DNA of 64,000 bases from Cordylochernes scorpioides (GCA_030710605.1 CP092868.1:24661104-24725103), one strand, 5' to 3'. Counted from the stretch's first letter, positions 9,785-19,969 are shown. Translations and numbers: made by a program. Notes: generated by a model from the sequence alone, not told the origin.

Positions 9785-10550
9785 GATAATTAATATAATT
9801 TCTTCTATATTCCTTATTAAATTGAATATCACTTTGTGTCGTCTTTTTAATGATATTGACACGCATTTTTTTACCAACGTGTTGATGATTATTTAAAGAA
9901 TTTCATTTATAAACTTATTTAATAAATAAATTATAATAACAATAAAATAAGCTTGAACTATTATTTAAAATTAATTATAATTATAAAAAAATGTGTTTTT
10001 ATGGATTGTTGATGATGAAAAAGTTGAAACGTTTTGCATAATTTGCATATATAGTACTCCTTAGCATATACCCCATATTTAAAACGAGCATGTATAAACA
10101 ACATATAAATATTTGTATTAACAAATGAAAACATTATTTTAAATATAATACTTAAAACTCTCTTTTTAAAAAAATCTATAAAATTAAAGGATTTTTTTTC
10201 TTTTGTTTGAAAAATATTTTTTAGAGTAGAATATACTAATATGCATTTATATGTAAAAAGGTTCAAATAATTTTTTAGTCATAATTTTAAAAAGAAAAAC
10301 ATGTTTGGTATAAATGTGCTAGTGACTTTACCTCCCATAGTTTTATTTAGATACCTTTTCTACCTTAACCCTATTTCTATGGCCAGTCTCCCAGACTCAA
10401 CCTTAGCGTGGAACTTTCTGGTCAACTAGTTCAACTCAGCAATCAAATCAGGATGTGATTAAAAATGCATTACATTAGTCCATTCTAGTGAGCTGGACTT
10501 CTGGGTAGTTGGTGTTCTGTGCTCCCTGGGTTATAAATATCTCTCTCTAG
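9785..10550. other. AT-rich stretch without recognised gene
   Basis: Mirrored at about 21895-22665. Very AT-rich to about 10310, then mixed sequence with no coding similarity. If the 9620-9778 exon is real, this would be its first intron. Confidence 0.5.
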
Positions 10551-10551
10551 A

Positions 10552-10733
10552 TACAATAGAACCTCCCTGTAAAGGACAACACCTAATTTCAGATCCAAAG
10601 TGTCCTTTAGGGAGAGGTGTCCTCTTACTGGAAAGTTGTTAAATAGTAATAATGGTAATTTTACAAATGAAAACTCTCCTTTGTGGAGAGGTATTCGTTG
10701 ACGGGGTTCCCGCTAAAGGTAGGTTCTACTGTA
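10552..10733. mobile_element. Pogo/Tc1-like MITE
   Basis: Termini TACAATAGAACCTCC and GGTTCTACTGTA with the family's internal TGTCCTTT repeats. Mirror copy 21711-21890. Confidence 0.8.
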
Positions 10734-10917
10734 CTTATTTTTTTTTCCAGAAACCTAGATAAATTTGCATATTTTGAAGGGTTAGAGAGGCTACGTGCTC
10801 CTGAAAATGAGAATAGCTCTTGAAGAACATATTTGTTACAGAATAACAATGTTGTTACCAAAATGTCCACACTATTTACTTGAATTTGGTCTTATTACCT
10901 GGTGTTTCTTTTATAAA

Positions 10918-11081
10918 TACAGTAGAACCTCCTTGTAAAGGACACCTAATTGCAATGCCAAAATGTCCTTTAGGGAGAGGTGTCCTCTTACCGGAGAGTT
11001 GCTAAATAGTGAAAATGGTAATTTTGCAAATGAAAACAGTCCTTTGTGGAGAGGTGTCCGCTAAAGGGAGGTTCTACTGTA
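10918..11081. mobile_element. Pogo/Tc1-like MITE
   Basis: Termini TACAGTAGAACCTCC and GGAGGTTCTACTGTA, TA-flanked, 164 bp. The right arm lacks a clearly separate second copy at the matching place. The flanking 85 bp after each of the two left MITEs are near-duplicates (10735-10860 and 11085-11210), so a local tandem duplication is likely on the left arm. Confidence 0.75.
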
Positions 11082-11269
11082 CTTATTTTTTCCAAAAACC
11101 TAGATAAATTTGCATATTTTGAAGGGTTAAAGAGGCTACGTGCTCCAGAAAATGAGAATAGCTCTTGAAGAACAGATTTTTTACTGAAGAACAACGTTAC
11201 TGAAATGTCCACACTATTTACTTGGATTTGATTTTATTACCTTGTGTTTCTTTTATAAATATAAAATAA

Positions 11270-11430
11270 CTTTCTACAGCTCTTTCTGCACTGAATAAAA
11301 GAATATTGGGATGGCCTGGCTATCAGTAATGAACATTTGCAGCAGTTTCCTGGAAGGTTTCACCACTGATGAGCCAGGCCCTCCCAGTATTTCTTTCATT
11401 ACAGAAAGGGCAGTAGAAAGTTGTTCTATA
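11270..11430. repeat. Foldback repeat with GGCCTGGCTCATCAGTGG-type arms
   Basis: An AACTTTCTACTGCCCTTTCTG-like arm and its degenerate inverse flank a GCAGCAGTTTCC centre. Related single arms occur at 21350-21540, 36950-37065, 41045-41150, 48160-48320, 48520-48560 and 51020-51080. Confidence 0.7.
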
Positions 11431-11634
11431 TTTCTTAAAAGGTAAAAAAATTGGAGTAAAAAAGAAGTTTTTAAACCTCATGTACAGATAGTGCATTACC
11501 CTTTTATCTAATGCATCTTGGTAGCAGTGTTGATGTCAAGCAAGAATGCTGACAATTCCATTATCATAATGATAACCATGCATTGTAGTCTTGTTATCTT
11601 TATTTAGGATCCTCAAATACTGTGTTTGTGTGTA

Positions 11635-11805
11635 CGCTTTTGTGTTGTTTTTCTTGCTTCCCTCTTTCTCTTTCTTATTTTTTTCTTTTTCTTCTGTCTA
11701 TATCATTGTTTCCTTTGTCTCACTGCTTTGTTCTTATGCATACCTCTGGTGAATCCTGTATAGGGTCAGTGACCCTAAATAAAGGCTTGTTGTTGTTGTG
11801 TGTGT
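11635..11805 (+). mobile_element. LINE 3' tail ending in TTG microsatellite
   Basis: Matches the 3' non-coding tail of the LINE at 19970-20589: TCTCACTGCTTTGTTCTTATG-like text, then GGGTCAGTGACCC, AATAAAGGC and (TTG)n. Mirror copy 20921-21170. Confidence 0.8.
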
Positions 11806-11924
11806 ACGCACGCGCCTGTGTGTGTTTGCAATTTCTTTAGGAAGAAGAACCCAATTAGGTATGCTCCTTCAGAATTTTGTAGCTTTATTGTGGTCTTTTT
11901 TGTGGAGGGGAAATAAAGCTTACA

Positions 11925-13083
11925 GTATAACCTCCTTGTAAAGGACAACATCTAGTTTCAGAGCCAAAGTGTTCTTTAGGGAGAATTGTCTTCTTACTGG
12001 AGAGTTGTCAAACATGATAATTTTATTGATTAAAAACTGTCCTTTGTATAAAGGTGTCTTCTTCTTCTTTCTTATCTCTACTCAATCATATTAAGGTATC
12101 ATGCTTGTAAAGCTTGAGACTTTTGATGTTGTCTGCCGGGGATGAGTAGAGCTCATCAATGGATGAGTCAATACAGTCAATAATGTGTTTTGGGGTTGCA
12201 GGTTGAGAAAAAAGTGTCCTCTAGCCAATGTGTCCTCTCATGGAGAGGCTCTACTGTATTATTATTAAAAACATATTTAAATTTTCAATCTAACTAGCAG
12301 AATTTCAAAATGTTTTACGAACTACCTTTCTGCCTCAGAGATCAATGATTTGTTTTCATTTTTTACCATAGATTTTTTTAAACATATTATTGATGATTTT
12401 AGAACCTCCATGAGAGGACACTCGCGCTAGAGGACACCTCTCTAAAAAAGACAGTTTTCATCATCAAAATGACCATTTTTACTTATTAGCAACTCTACAT
12501 TATGAAGACTGTTTAACCTTGGCTGGAGGCGGTGTTCTGCTTACAAGTAGTACCAAGGGTTTATGCCTTCGCCACCTTCTGAGGACTGTAATTGTTTTGA
12601 GTTGAGGCGATCACTCGTTGAATCACAAAGGGAGAGTTATTCTATAAAGGAATCCCACACACGGGCGTACTTACAAACACACTGATTTTATTTAACAAAG
12701 CTATCCAAAAATTTACATACTTGGCATGCGGTAACATTAATTTTACAAACAAAAGAACATTATGCAAAACAGCTAGAATTTTAACTATTATGTAACAACA
12801 GGTAGAAGTTAAATATCAATCTGAACAAAGACACATCTCCCTAAAGGACACTTTGGCTCTGTAATTAGGTGTCCTCTCATGGAGAGGCTCTACTGTATTA
12901 TTATTAAAAACATATTTAAATTTTCAATCTAACTATCAGAACTTCAAAAGGTTTTGCGAACTACTTTTCTGCCTCAGAGATCAATAATTAGTTTTAATTT
13001 TACCATAGATTTTTTTTTACATATTATTGATGATTTTAGAACATCCATGAGAGGACACTTTACAGAGAGGTAGTTCTACTGTA
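11925..13083. mobile_element. Nested cluster of pogo-like MITEs
   Basis: Several TIR fragments of the CAGTA(G/T)AACCTCC family occur between 11925 and 13083, one of them split by the solo LTR at 12510-12827. Mirror region 19225-20845. Confidence 0.7.
12510..12827 (-). repeat. Solo LTR with 5 bp target duplication (left arm)
   Basis: TGTTTAACC...CTGAACA, flanked by AAGAC at 12505-12509 and 12828-12832. On the minus strand it contains an AATAAAATCAGTG poly(A) signal. It is inserted inside a pogo-like MITE. The mirror copy 19309-19624 keeps the same duplication, so the insertion predates arm divergence. Confidence 0.85.
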
Positions 13084-13233
13084 TTTACCATTTCTTCAAT
13101 ATTTTCCTATAGATTGCCCCTCTAATCTGCCATGTAAGAATTTGCTACATCTTCCACTGATGGTTCATAATATTTGTGAAATATATGTGGTATCGTGTAC
13201 CTATGTACACAATCACACAATATTGTTAGAATA

Positions 13234-13542
13234 GGGGGTTGGTGGAAGGATGGTCTAAATTGTTGGTTTTCGACCACTACGATCCGGGCTCAATTCTCGC
13301 ATTGGGCACTTTTTTTCTGATAAAAAAAAAATTCTCCAATAGCCCCCGATTCTTGCAAAAGTCCAGCCCCACCACCAAGTGCAAGTAACCAAACAGGGCT
13401 CTGGCATATTTTTAAGTGCAAAATCGAATTGATTTTCACATGTGTAGACATGTGATGCACTTACAGTAAAAACAGTCACCTTCTTCTACCCACCATGATT
13501 ATCATGGCCTGTACCACATATACTAGGGATAGAAAAAAAACC
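13234..13542 (+). mobile_element. tRNA-derived SINE (family 1)
   Basis: A tRNA-like head (GGGGGTTGGTGGAAGG... to about 13305) includes a B-box-like GGCTCAATTCTCG. It is followed by an A-run, a conserved body containing the hairpin CACATGTGTAGACATGTG, and an A-rich tail after ACTAGGGATA. Mirror copy about 18772-19081. Confidence 0.85.
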
Positions 13543-13959
13543 ATATATTTATTTATGAAATCTATGTAGTATCATAAACACAAGACACAACACACTATTT
13601 ATTTATTTGGTCTTATTACCTTGTGTTTATAATCCAAATTGTGCTTTATCTATGTAGTATCATGTACCTATGTACACAATATAGTGTTAGATATTTATTA
13701 CATTCCCCCAATCAAACAAGAGTGTTTCAGCCATGAGGTGGCATCATGGTGGATGATGATAGATACCAGAATACATTTCACAGAGTCTGCGCCACGCTGA
13801 AGAGGGCCAACAGCTCAAAACACGTTCCTGGATGGCTTTTCTTGATTTATCAAGAAAATGGGTTAGCCAAATATCAGGGAACAGGTTAAATCAACATTTA
13901 GTTGATTTCTGTTCCACTAGATGGTGCTCTGCCATCTAAAAAACATGTGTGCTTGTTTT

Positions 13960-14272
13960 TTTTTTTTTTGCTTATTCCTAGTACACATGGTACAGGCCAT
14001 GATAATCATGGTGGGTAGTTAGCGACTGCTTTTGCTGTAAGCGCACCACATGTCTACACATGTGAAAGCAGTTCGACTTTGCACTTACAAATGTGCCAGA
14101 GCCCCATTTGGTTACTTGCACTTGCTGGTGGGGTTGGACTTTTGCAAGAATCGGGGGCCATTGGAGCATTTTTTTTTTGTTTTAAACAGAAAAAGTGTCC
14201 AATGCAGGAATCGAACCCGGGTCGTAGTGGTCGAAAACCAAATGGTTTAACCAGCCTTCCATCGACCCACCC
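13960..14272 (-). mobile_element. tRNA-derived SINE (family 1), left arm only
   Basis: Same family as 13234-13542, minus orientation: tail T-run at about 13955-13969 and tRNA-like head near 14195-14272 with B-box GGTTCGATTCC in reverse. The right arm has an uninterrupted GCATATGTGCTCGTGG-type site near 18110-18125, so this insertion is arm-specific. Confidence 0.88.
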
Positions 14273-14408
14273 ATATATGTGCTCGTGGTCAGGATATGCC
14301 TTCTATATTTTTATTTTACAGAGAATTCATTGACATGTCATAATAATCCTCAATCTTCTTGATGAGAGCCATGTGATTATGTACAATTTGGAACATAGAT
14401 TAAAAATA

Positions 14409-14586
14409 CAGTTAAACCTATCTATAGCGCCCCCTCTTGGGACTCACCAAAATAGGGTGCTATAGAGAGGGAGGTGCTATAGACAGGTCACTTTTAATGT
14501 AAATCGCATCGTACTACGTATTTAAAATGGGGCGCTATAGAGAGGAAGGCGCTATTTAGAAGGGGTGCTATAGACAGGTTTGACTG
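14409..14586. mobile_element. TIR MITE, CAGTTAAACCTATCTATAGCG type
   Basis: About 178 bp with CAGT(T/C)AAACCT... inverted ends next to TA and repeated TATAG(C/A)G motifs. This is a second pogo-like family. Mirror copy 17820-17996; a distant relative is at about 42425-42598. Confidence 0.8.
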
Positions 14587-14930
14587 TATAAGAACAAATC
14601 CATGAAGAAAATGAATTCCAAAGTGAATAGCAAAGTTAATGCTGAGCCTTTATCACTTGAGTTTCTATTTTAAAGATTTTAAGATATGAAGCTCTCCTTT
14701 ATCTTATATATTTCCATTATTTAGTCTTATTACCTTTTGACTCAAATTATTACCTTGTGTTTATTGTCTGGCACTGGGAGAGGAGAAAGAAATTCTCCGT
14801 CAAAAGATTGTTTATTAAACCAATTTTCCTTATGTTCTAATGGCAAAAATAGTGAAGAAATAAACCCAATGTCTTAGATTTCCACAAATTCTATAAAACA
14901 GCTCAGATAATAGGCACAACACAGATGATG

Positions 14931-15030
14931 NNNNNNNNNNNNNNNNNNNNNNNNNNNNNNNNNNNNNNNNNNNNNNNNNNNNNNNNNNNNNNNNNNNNNN
15001 NNNNNNNNNNNNNNNNNNNNNNNNNNNNNN
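14931..15030. other. Assembly gap of exactly 100 N
   Basis: Unknown sequence. Its round length indicates a scaffold join of unestimated size. It lies at the inner edge of the left arm and cuts an LSM11-like exon. Confidence 0.99.
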
Positions 15031-15178
15031 TGAGAGGTCGTACGAAGGGTTCCTTGCCAAACTTGGGGATGGTGTACATCTCCTCCACGTCTGCCAACAC
15101 CAGGTTCCAGTGTTTGTCGAAGGCTTCCAGCAGACCTGTGCAGATCCCTCGGATCTGGGTGTGGTTCCGCGTGTACAC
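15031..15178 (-). CDS. LSM11-like exon (partial, runs into gap)
   Basis: Part of a U7 snRNP Sm-like protein, which in animals helps process replication-dependent histone pre-mRNA 3' ends in the nucleus. After an acceptor AG at 15179-15180 the exon reads VYTRNHTQIRGICTGLLEAF, then DKHWNLVLADVEEMY. This matches the LSM11 Sm1 region, where human LSM11 has [26 protein letters not shown]. It joins in phase 0 to the exon at 16659-16763. The 3' part is lost in the N gap. Its GC content is clearly higher than its surroundings. Family assignment rests on remembered LSM11 sequence. Confidence 0.82.
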
Positions 15179-15277
15179 CTGCGCATACTCTTGTCAGAAT
15201 CCGTCGCACGAGACATTTAATGGCTAGGTACATCCATGCTCACAATACTCTTTGCAATAGCAAGTAAAGAAAAAATT

Positions 15278-15367
15278 TCAACTTTCAACTTTCCGGTTGG
15301 TCTTGAGGATCACGTCCTCACCAGCGAAGCAAGCCATTGTCTTCATAGATTGTGAAATACTCGACAT
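15278..15367 (-). CDS. Possible short first exon, unknown product
   Basis: From the ATG at 15367 the frame reads MSSISQSMKTMACFAGEDVI and continues to a stop near 15278. A donor-like CTG|GTGAGG lies at 15322/15321. It sits downstream (minus strand) of an X-box and an E-box, so it could be the start of a gene nested in the LSM11 intron. The FAGEDVIL stretch vaguely resembles an Sm2 motif, but the similarity is too weak to name it. Confidence 0.25.
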   Translation of the reverse strand: MSSISQSMKTMACFAGEDVILKTNRKVES

Positions 15368-15447
15368 GGCTGAAGCCTTGCTGGCGATCTTCCATCCAAC
15401 TCTGCAGTGGTGGCAGAGTGTTGGAGAGTTAACTTCGCACATCGACT

Positions 15448-15488
15448 GTTGCTTAGCAACGCCACCTTCTACCAGACAATCACGTGAC
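15448..15488. promoter_or_regulatory. X-box (RFX) and E-box cluster in a GC-richer island
   Basis: GTTGCTTAGCAAC at 15448-15460 is a perfect inverted repeat with 3 bp spacing, matching 13 bp X-box sites bound by RFX factors. TCACGTGAC at 15480-15488 is a symmetric CACGTG E-box. The surrounding 15290-15500 is GC-richer than its neighbours, as in a TATA-less promoter. Confidence 0.5.
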
Positions 15489-15700
15489 CTGGCGCCCCAC
15501 ACTGTCTACCTGTAGTTTAAGTTTTGGTTTTCTTCCTGCTACTGCGCTTGTCTTTTGTGACTCTTTTTGTTCCTTGTCATCTTAATATATTATTATTGTT
15601 AATTAAACAATACTTTTGAGATCCAGCCTCTGATTCTCTTACACAGAGGCGTACATAGTGGTAAATAGATGCAAATTTTTCCAGGAGGATAATGATCTAA

Positions 15701-15797
15701 AAAGACAAAGGTTGCCTCTCCCGTCAAAATAGACATCAACGCTAAACATCATCTAGCATTGACATCTATTTCGATGGGAGAGGCAACCTTTGTCTTT
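15701..15797. repeat. Perfect-ended hairpin repeat
   Basis: AAAGACAAAGGTTGCCTCTC... is mirrored by ...GAGAGGCAACCTTTGTCTTT around a 20-30 bp centre. One isolated arm recurs at about 16058-16104. It is probably a small foldback or MITE in the LSM11 intron. Confidence 0.8.
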
Positions 15798-16104
15798 ATA
15801 GTTATATAATTTCAGTGTGAAAAAGAGAAGAGAGGATCATGATACCAATTTATATACAACTTCAAGGTTACATTGGCCTCTAGTTTAGTCAAACACACCA
15901 GACTATATAAGCAACAATAGTTATTGATTCTTAAATTTGACAAAATTGCTGAAAGGTGTCAAAACTGATAAGCCAAATCATATTTTAACCTTCAGTTCAC
16001 TGATCCTATGAATTTGTCCAATATAGTATTTAACAAAGTGCATATAGTAAGAATTTAAAAGATAACGGTTGCCTCTCCCGTCAAAATAGATGTCAAAACT
16101 AGAC

Positions 16105-16655
16105 ACCATCTATTGACCATCGTTACAAACTAGCGGTCTCGGGTTGGTAACAAAACCACAACACCAACTTTGTCAAACTGAGAAGCATTCATTTAGAGAT
16201 GATGGTTTCGGGCTAATGGCCCTCATCATCTTAGGGCGGACTTTATCTCATGAGATCCACAAGGGATCCAATGGAATCTGTGGTGTTGTGACGTAGTCGC
16301 CGCGCAGGCGTGAGAATAGAGAAACCTAAGCCCATCGCGGGTGGTAGCATGAGAACCACGTGCAAATTTAAAAAGATAATAAGGTAAGTTTCCTTCTTCA
16401 CTGTAAAACCTTTAAACTGGCTTTTCGTGTGACGTCACAACACCACATCTTCCTCACAATCTGCCAAAGATAATAATGTGCAAGTTTTGTCCTTGAGCTT
16501 CGTAACAACCAATTCCAAGGAACTTTCTTAAAATCTCTGCTGAGGGAGAGAATGGGGATGGTAATCAGTGTCATCAATACACCAAGTTGTAAACTTACCT
16601 CCTGGCAGGCCTATAGCAGCCATCATAATTAGGAACTAGCTAGAGTGGTAGCTAG
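16105..16655. other. LSM11 intron sequence with a CRE-like palindrome
   Basis: No coding similarity. It contains a GATGATG...CATCATC hairpin at about 16198-16232 and a full TGACGTCA site near 16430. The neighbouring GTGTTGTGACGTAGTCGCCG at about 16283 is partly its inverse. Confidence 0.4.
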
Positions 16656-16658
16656 TAC

Positions 16659-16763
16659 CTTCACGTAGGTTTTCTCCGTCAGACAGTGGGCCAGGACATT
16701 CAATGGTCCCTTGGTGAAGGAAGGCTTCATCCTCATCAGGACATCCAGGTTGTCATACTCATC
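16659..16763 (-). CDS. LSM11-like exon upstream of 15178
   Basis: A 105 bp phase-0 exon between acceptor AG (16765-16764) and donor GT (16658-16657). It begins DEYDNLDVLMRMKPSFTKGP and ends LTEKTYVK. It aligns with the LSM11 region just before Sm1 (human [20 protein letters not shown]). Joined to 15031-15178 it gives a continuous Sm-fold start. Earlier exons would lie at higher coordinates on the minus strand and were not recognised. Confidence 0.78.
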
Positions 16764-17059
16764 CTACGACACCACACACATTGTAGATACTATTTCTATG
16801 GTTGGTCCCTACCATGAACAATCATTTTTGTTGGGCAACGTGAAACCTGGATTTTTCAACACAAGGTAATTAGACCAAATCCAAATAAATAATTAGTGTT
16901 TGGTCTTATTACCTTATGTTTATAATCTATATATAATCCAAATTTTGCCTTATCTGTATTTTTCAATTATCTATACCAAGAGAAGACTAAATAAAAAGTG
17001 TCCTCTATGAATTGAACATAACCAACCACACACAAGGTTATACAACAACAAAGCCTATT

Positions 17060-17370
17060 TTTTTTTTTAATTATCCCTAGTACACGTGGTACAGGCCATG
17101 ATAATCATGGTGGGTAGTTAGCGACTGCTTTTACTGTAAGCGCACCACATGTCTACACATGTGAAAAGCAGTTCGACTTTGCATTTACAAATGTGCCAGA
17201 GCCCTATTTGGTTACTTGCACTCGCTGGTGGGAGTGGACTTTTGCAAGAATCGGGGGCCATTGGAGCATTTTTTTTTTTTATCAGAAAAAAAAGTGTCCA
17301 ATACGGGAATCGAACCCGGGTCGTAGTGGTCGAAAACCAAACGGTTTACCCAGCCTTCCACCGACCCCCC
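17060..17370 (-). mobile_element. tRNA-derived SINE (family 1) in spacer
   Basis: T-run tail at about 17058-17071, body with TAGTACACGTGGTACAGG, and tRNA-like head at 17295-17370 with B-box GGTTCGATTCCCG in reverse. It lies in the single-copy spacer, so it has no mirror. Confidence 0.88.
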
Positions 17371-17819
17371 TTACAAAAGCCTTGAAGCCTTTACAAAGGA
17401 CACTCGTCCCATACAGGATTCTCCCAGATACAGAAGTAAACATAACAGTTATATACAGAAAGTGGAGGTTAAGATTGACCTTTCTTCAAGTTGGATCCAT
17501 CATCTGTGTTGTGCCTATTGTCTGAGCTGTTTTATAGAATTTGTGGAAATCTAAGACATTGGGTTTATTTTTTTCACTATTTTTGCCATTAGAACATAAG
17601 GCAAATTGGTTTAATAAACAATCTTTTGACGGAGAATTTCTTTCTCCTCTCCCAGTGCCAGACAATAAACACAAGGTAATAATAAAAAAAAAATTGCAAA
17701 TATATAAGATAAAGGAGAGCTTCATATCCTAAACTCTTTAAAATAGAAAGTGATAATGGCTCAGCATTAACTTTGCTATTCACTTTGGAATTCATTTTCT
17801 TCGTGGATTTGGTCTTATA

Positions 17820-17996
17820 CAGTCAAACCTGTCTATAGCACCCCCTCTAAATAGCGCCTTCTTCTCTATTGCACCCGATTTTAAATACGTAGTACAATGT
17901 GATTTACATTAAAAGTAACCTGTCTATAGCACCTCCTCTCTATAGCACCCTATTTTGGTGAGTCCCAAGAGGGGGCGCTATAGACAGGTTTAACTG
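17820..17996. mobile_element. TIR MITE, right-arm copy
   Basis: Mirror of 14409-14586, with CAGTCAAACCTGTCTATAGC and matching inverse end. Confidence 0.8.
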
Positions 17997-18229
17997 TATT
18001 TTTAATCTATGTTCCAAATTGTACATAATCACACGGCTCTCATCAAGATTGAGGAGAATATATCAATGAATTCTCTGTAAAATTAAAAGCAAAAAAAGGC
18101 ATATCCTGACCACGAGCACATATGCTTTTTAGATGGCAGAGCGCCATCTAGTGGAACAGAAATCAACTAAATGTTGATTTAACCTGCTCCCTGATATTTG
18201 GCTAACCCATTTTCTTGATAAATCAAGAA

Positions 18230-18447
18230 TTATAAAGCACAATTTAGATTATAATAAAAGAAAATAAGACCTAATCCAAATAATTTATTAGTGTGTGACG
18301 TTTCGGCAACAGCATTGTCACCATCATCAGACAAAAGAATAAAAAAATCAAACAATTCATTATTCTTTTATCTGATGATGGTGACAATGCTGTTGCCGAA
18401 ACATCACACACTAATAAATAATTTGGATTAGGTCTTATTTTCTTGTA
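18230..18447. mobile_element. Foldback element with hammerhead-like motifs, right arm only
   Basis: 218 bp, flanked by the 15 bp duplication TTGATAAATCAAGAA at 18215-18229 and 18448-18462; the left arm has a single uninterrupted copy of that site near 13840. The two halves are inverted copies. The plus-strand motif has CTGATGA at 18372-18378, a GGTGACA/TGTTGCC stem around ATGC, and GAAAC at 18398-18402. The minus-strand motif lies at 18297-18330 and ends GAAACGTC. Long target duplication plus no TIR-type ends indicates retroposition. Confidence 0.85.
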
Positions 18448-18654
18448 TTGATAAATCAAGAAAAGCCATCCAGGAACGTGTTTTGAGCTGTTGGCCCTTG
18501 TCAGCGTGGTGCAGACTCTGTGAAATGTATTCTGATATCTATCATCATCCACCATGATGCCACCTCATGGCTGAAACACTCTTGTTTGATTTGGGGAATG
18601 GAATAAATATCTAACACTATATTGTGTACATAGTAGGTACATGATACTACATAG

Positions 18655-18770
18655 ATAAAGCACAATTTGGATTATAAACACAAGGTAATAAGACCAAATC
18701 CAAATAAATAAATAGTGTGTTGTGTCTTATGATTGTGTCTTGTGTTTATGATACTACATAGATTTCATAA
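18655..18770. mobile_element. Partial hammerhead-type foldback repeat
   Basis: Contains the family's outer arm (GATAAAGCACAATTTGGATT, then AACACAAGGTAATAAGACC) but not the complete core. Mirrored around 13560-13640. Confidence 0.6.
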
Positions 18771-18771
18771 A

Positions 18772-19081
18772 TATTATTTTTGCTTATCCCTAGTACACGT
18801 GGTACAGGCCATGATAATCATGGTGGGTAGAAGAAGGTGACTGCTTTTACTGTAAGTGCACCCACATGTCTACACATGTGAAAATCAATTCGACTTTGCA
18901 CTTACCAATGTGCCAGAGCCCTGTTTGATTACTTGCACTTGTTGGTGGGGCTGGACTTTTGACCTGAGGCTATTGGAGCTTTTTTTTTTTAAATCAGAAA
19001 AAAAGTGCCCAATGCGAGAATCGAACCTGGATCGTAGCAGTCAAAAACCAACAGTTTAAGACCATCCTTCCACCGACCCCC
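18772..19081 (-). mobile_element. tRNA-derived SINE (family 1), right-arm copy
   Basis: Mirror of 13234-13542 with minor differences. Confidence 0.85.
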
Positions 19082-19308
19082 TATCTAACAATATTGTGTG
19101 ATTGTGTACAGAGGTACACGATACCACATAGATTTCATAAATATTATGAACAGTATCAGTGGAAGATGGAGCAAATTCTTACATGGCAGATTATAGAGAC
19201 AATCTATAGAAAAATATTGAAGAAATGATAAATACAGCAAAACTACCTCCCTTATAAAGGACAACACCTAAATACCAAGCCAAAGTGTCCTTTAGGGAGA
19301 TGTGTCTT

Positions 19309-19624
19309 TGTTCAGATTGATATTTAACTTCTACCTGTTGTTACATAATAGTTAAAATTCTAGCTCTTTTGCATAATGTTCTTTTGTTTGTAAAATTAAT
19401 TAATGTTACCGCGTGCCAAGTATGTAAATTTTTGGATAGTTTTGTTAAATAAAATCAGTGTGTTTGTAACTACGCCAGTGTGTGGGATTCCTTTATAGAA
19501 TAACTCTCCCTTTGTGATTCAACGAGTGATCGCCTCAACTCAAAACAATTACAGTTCTCAGAAGGTGGAATAAACCCTTGGTACTTCTTGTACACAGAAC
19601 ACCGCCTCCAGCCAAGGTTAAACA
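19309..19624 (+). repeat. Solo LTR with 5 bp target duplication (right arm)
   Basis: TGTTCAGATT...GGTTAAACA with GTCTT at 19304-19308 and 19625-19629. Mirror of 12510-12827. An AATAAAATCAGTG signal near 19450 is in the plus direction. Confidence 0.85.
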
Positions 19625-19969
19625 GTCTTCATAATGAAGAGTTGCTAATAAGTAAAAATGGTCATTTTGATGGTGAAAACTGTCTTTTTTAGAGAGGTGT
19701 CCTCTAGCATGAGTGTCCTCTTATGAAGGTTCTACTGTATAAAATCATCAATAATCTGTAAAAAAAAAATCTATGGTAAAAAAATGAAAATTAATCATTG
19801 ATCTCTGAGGCAGAAAAGTAGTTTGTAAAACATTTTGAAGTTCTGCTAGTTAGATTAAAAACTCAAATATGTTTTTAATAATAATACAGTAGAGCCTCCA
19901 TGAGAGGACACCTTTTTCTCAACCTGCAACCCCAAAACACATTATTGACTGTATTGACTCATCCATTGA

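Larger units (their letters stand above)
1..14930. repeat. Left arm of a large inverted duplication
   Basis: The reverse complement of this segment matches 17499-26655 almost continuously. Bases 1-15 pair with 26641-26655 and bases 14907-14930 pair with 17499-17523. Shared landmarks in mirrored order are the second LTR element's LTR, a 68-codon open stretch, pogo-like MITEs, a 318 bp solo LTR and a SINE. The left arm is longer mainly because of a Gypsy insertion (1338-7141) and a left-only SINE (about 13960-14272). Homology runs right up to the N gap, and the arm may extend beyond base 1. It could be a true palindrome arm or an allelic contig placed in inverted orientation. Confidence 0.93.

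Noticed and set aside
11360-11385. Hammerhead core in CACTGATGAGCC of the GGGAGGG repeat
   Set aside because: CTGATGA is present but no suitable stem II followed by GAAA is.
13233-13310. tRNA gene
   Set aside because: Only the B-box region resembles a tRNA; the acceptor stem does not close and the unit is the head of a repeated SINE.
17149-17525. Overlapping frames rich in CRNRTRVVVVENQ-like text
   Set aside because: They are translations of the SINE and recur at 13255, 14050, 18856 and 52627.
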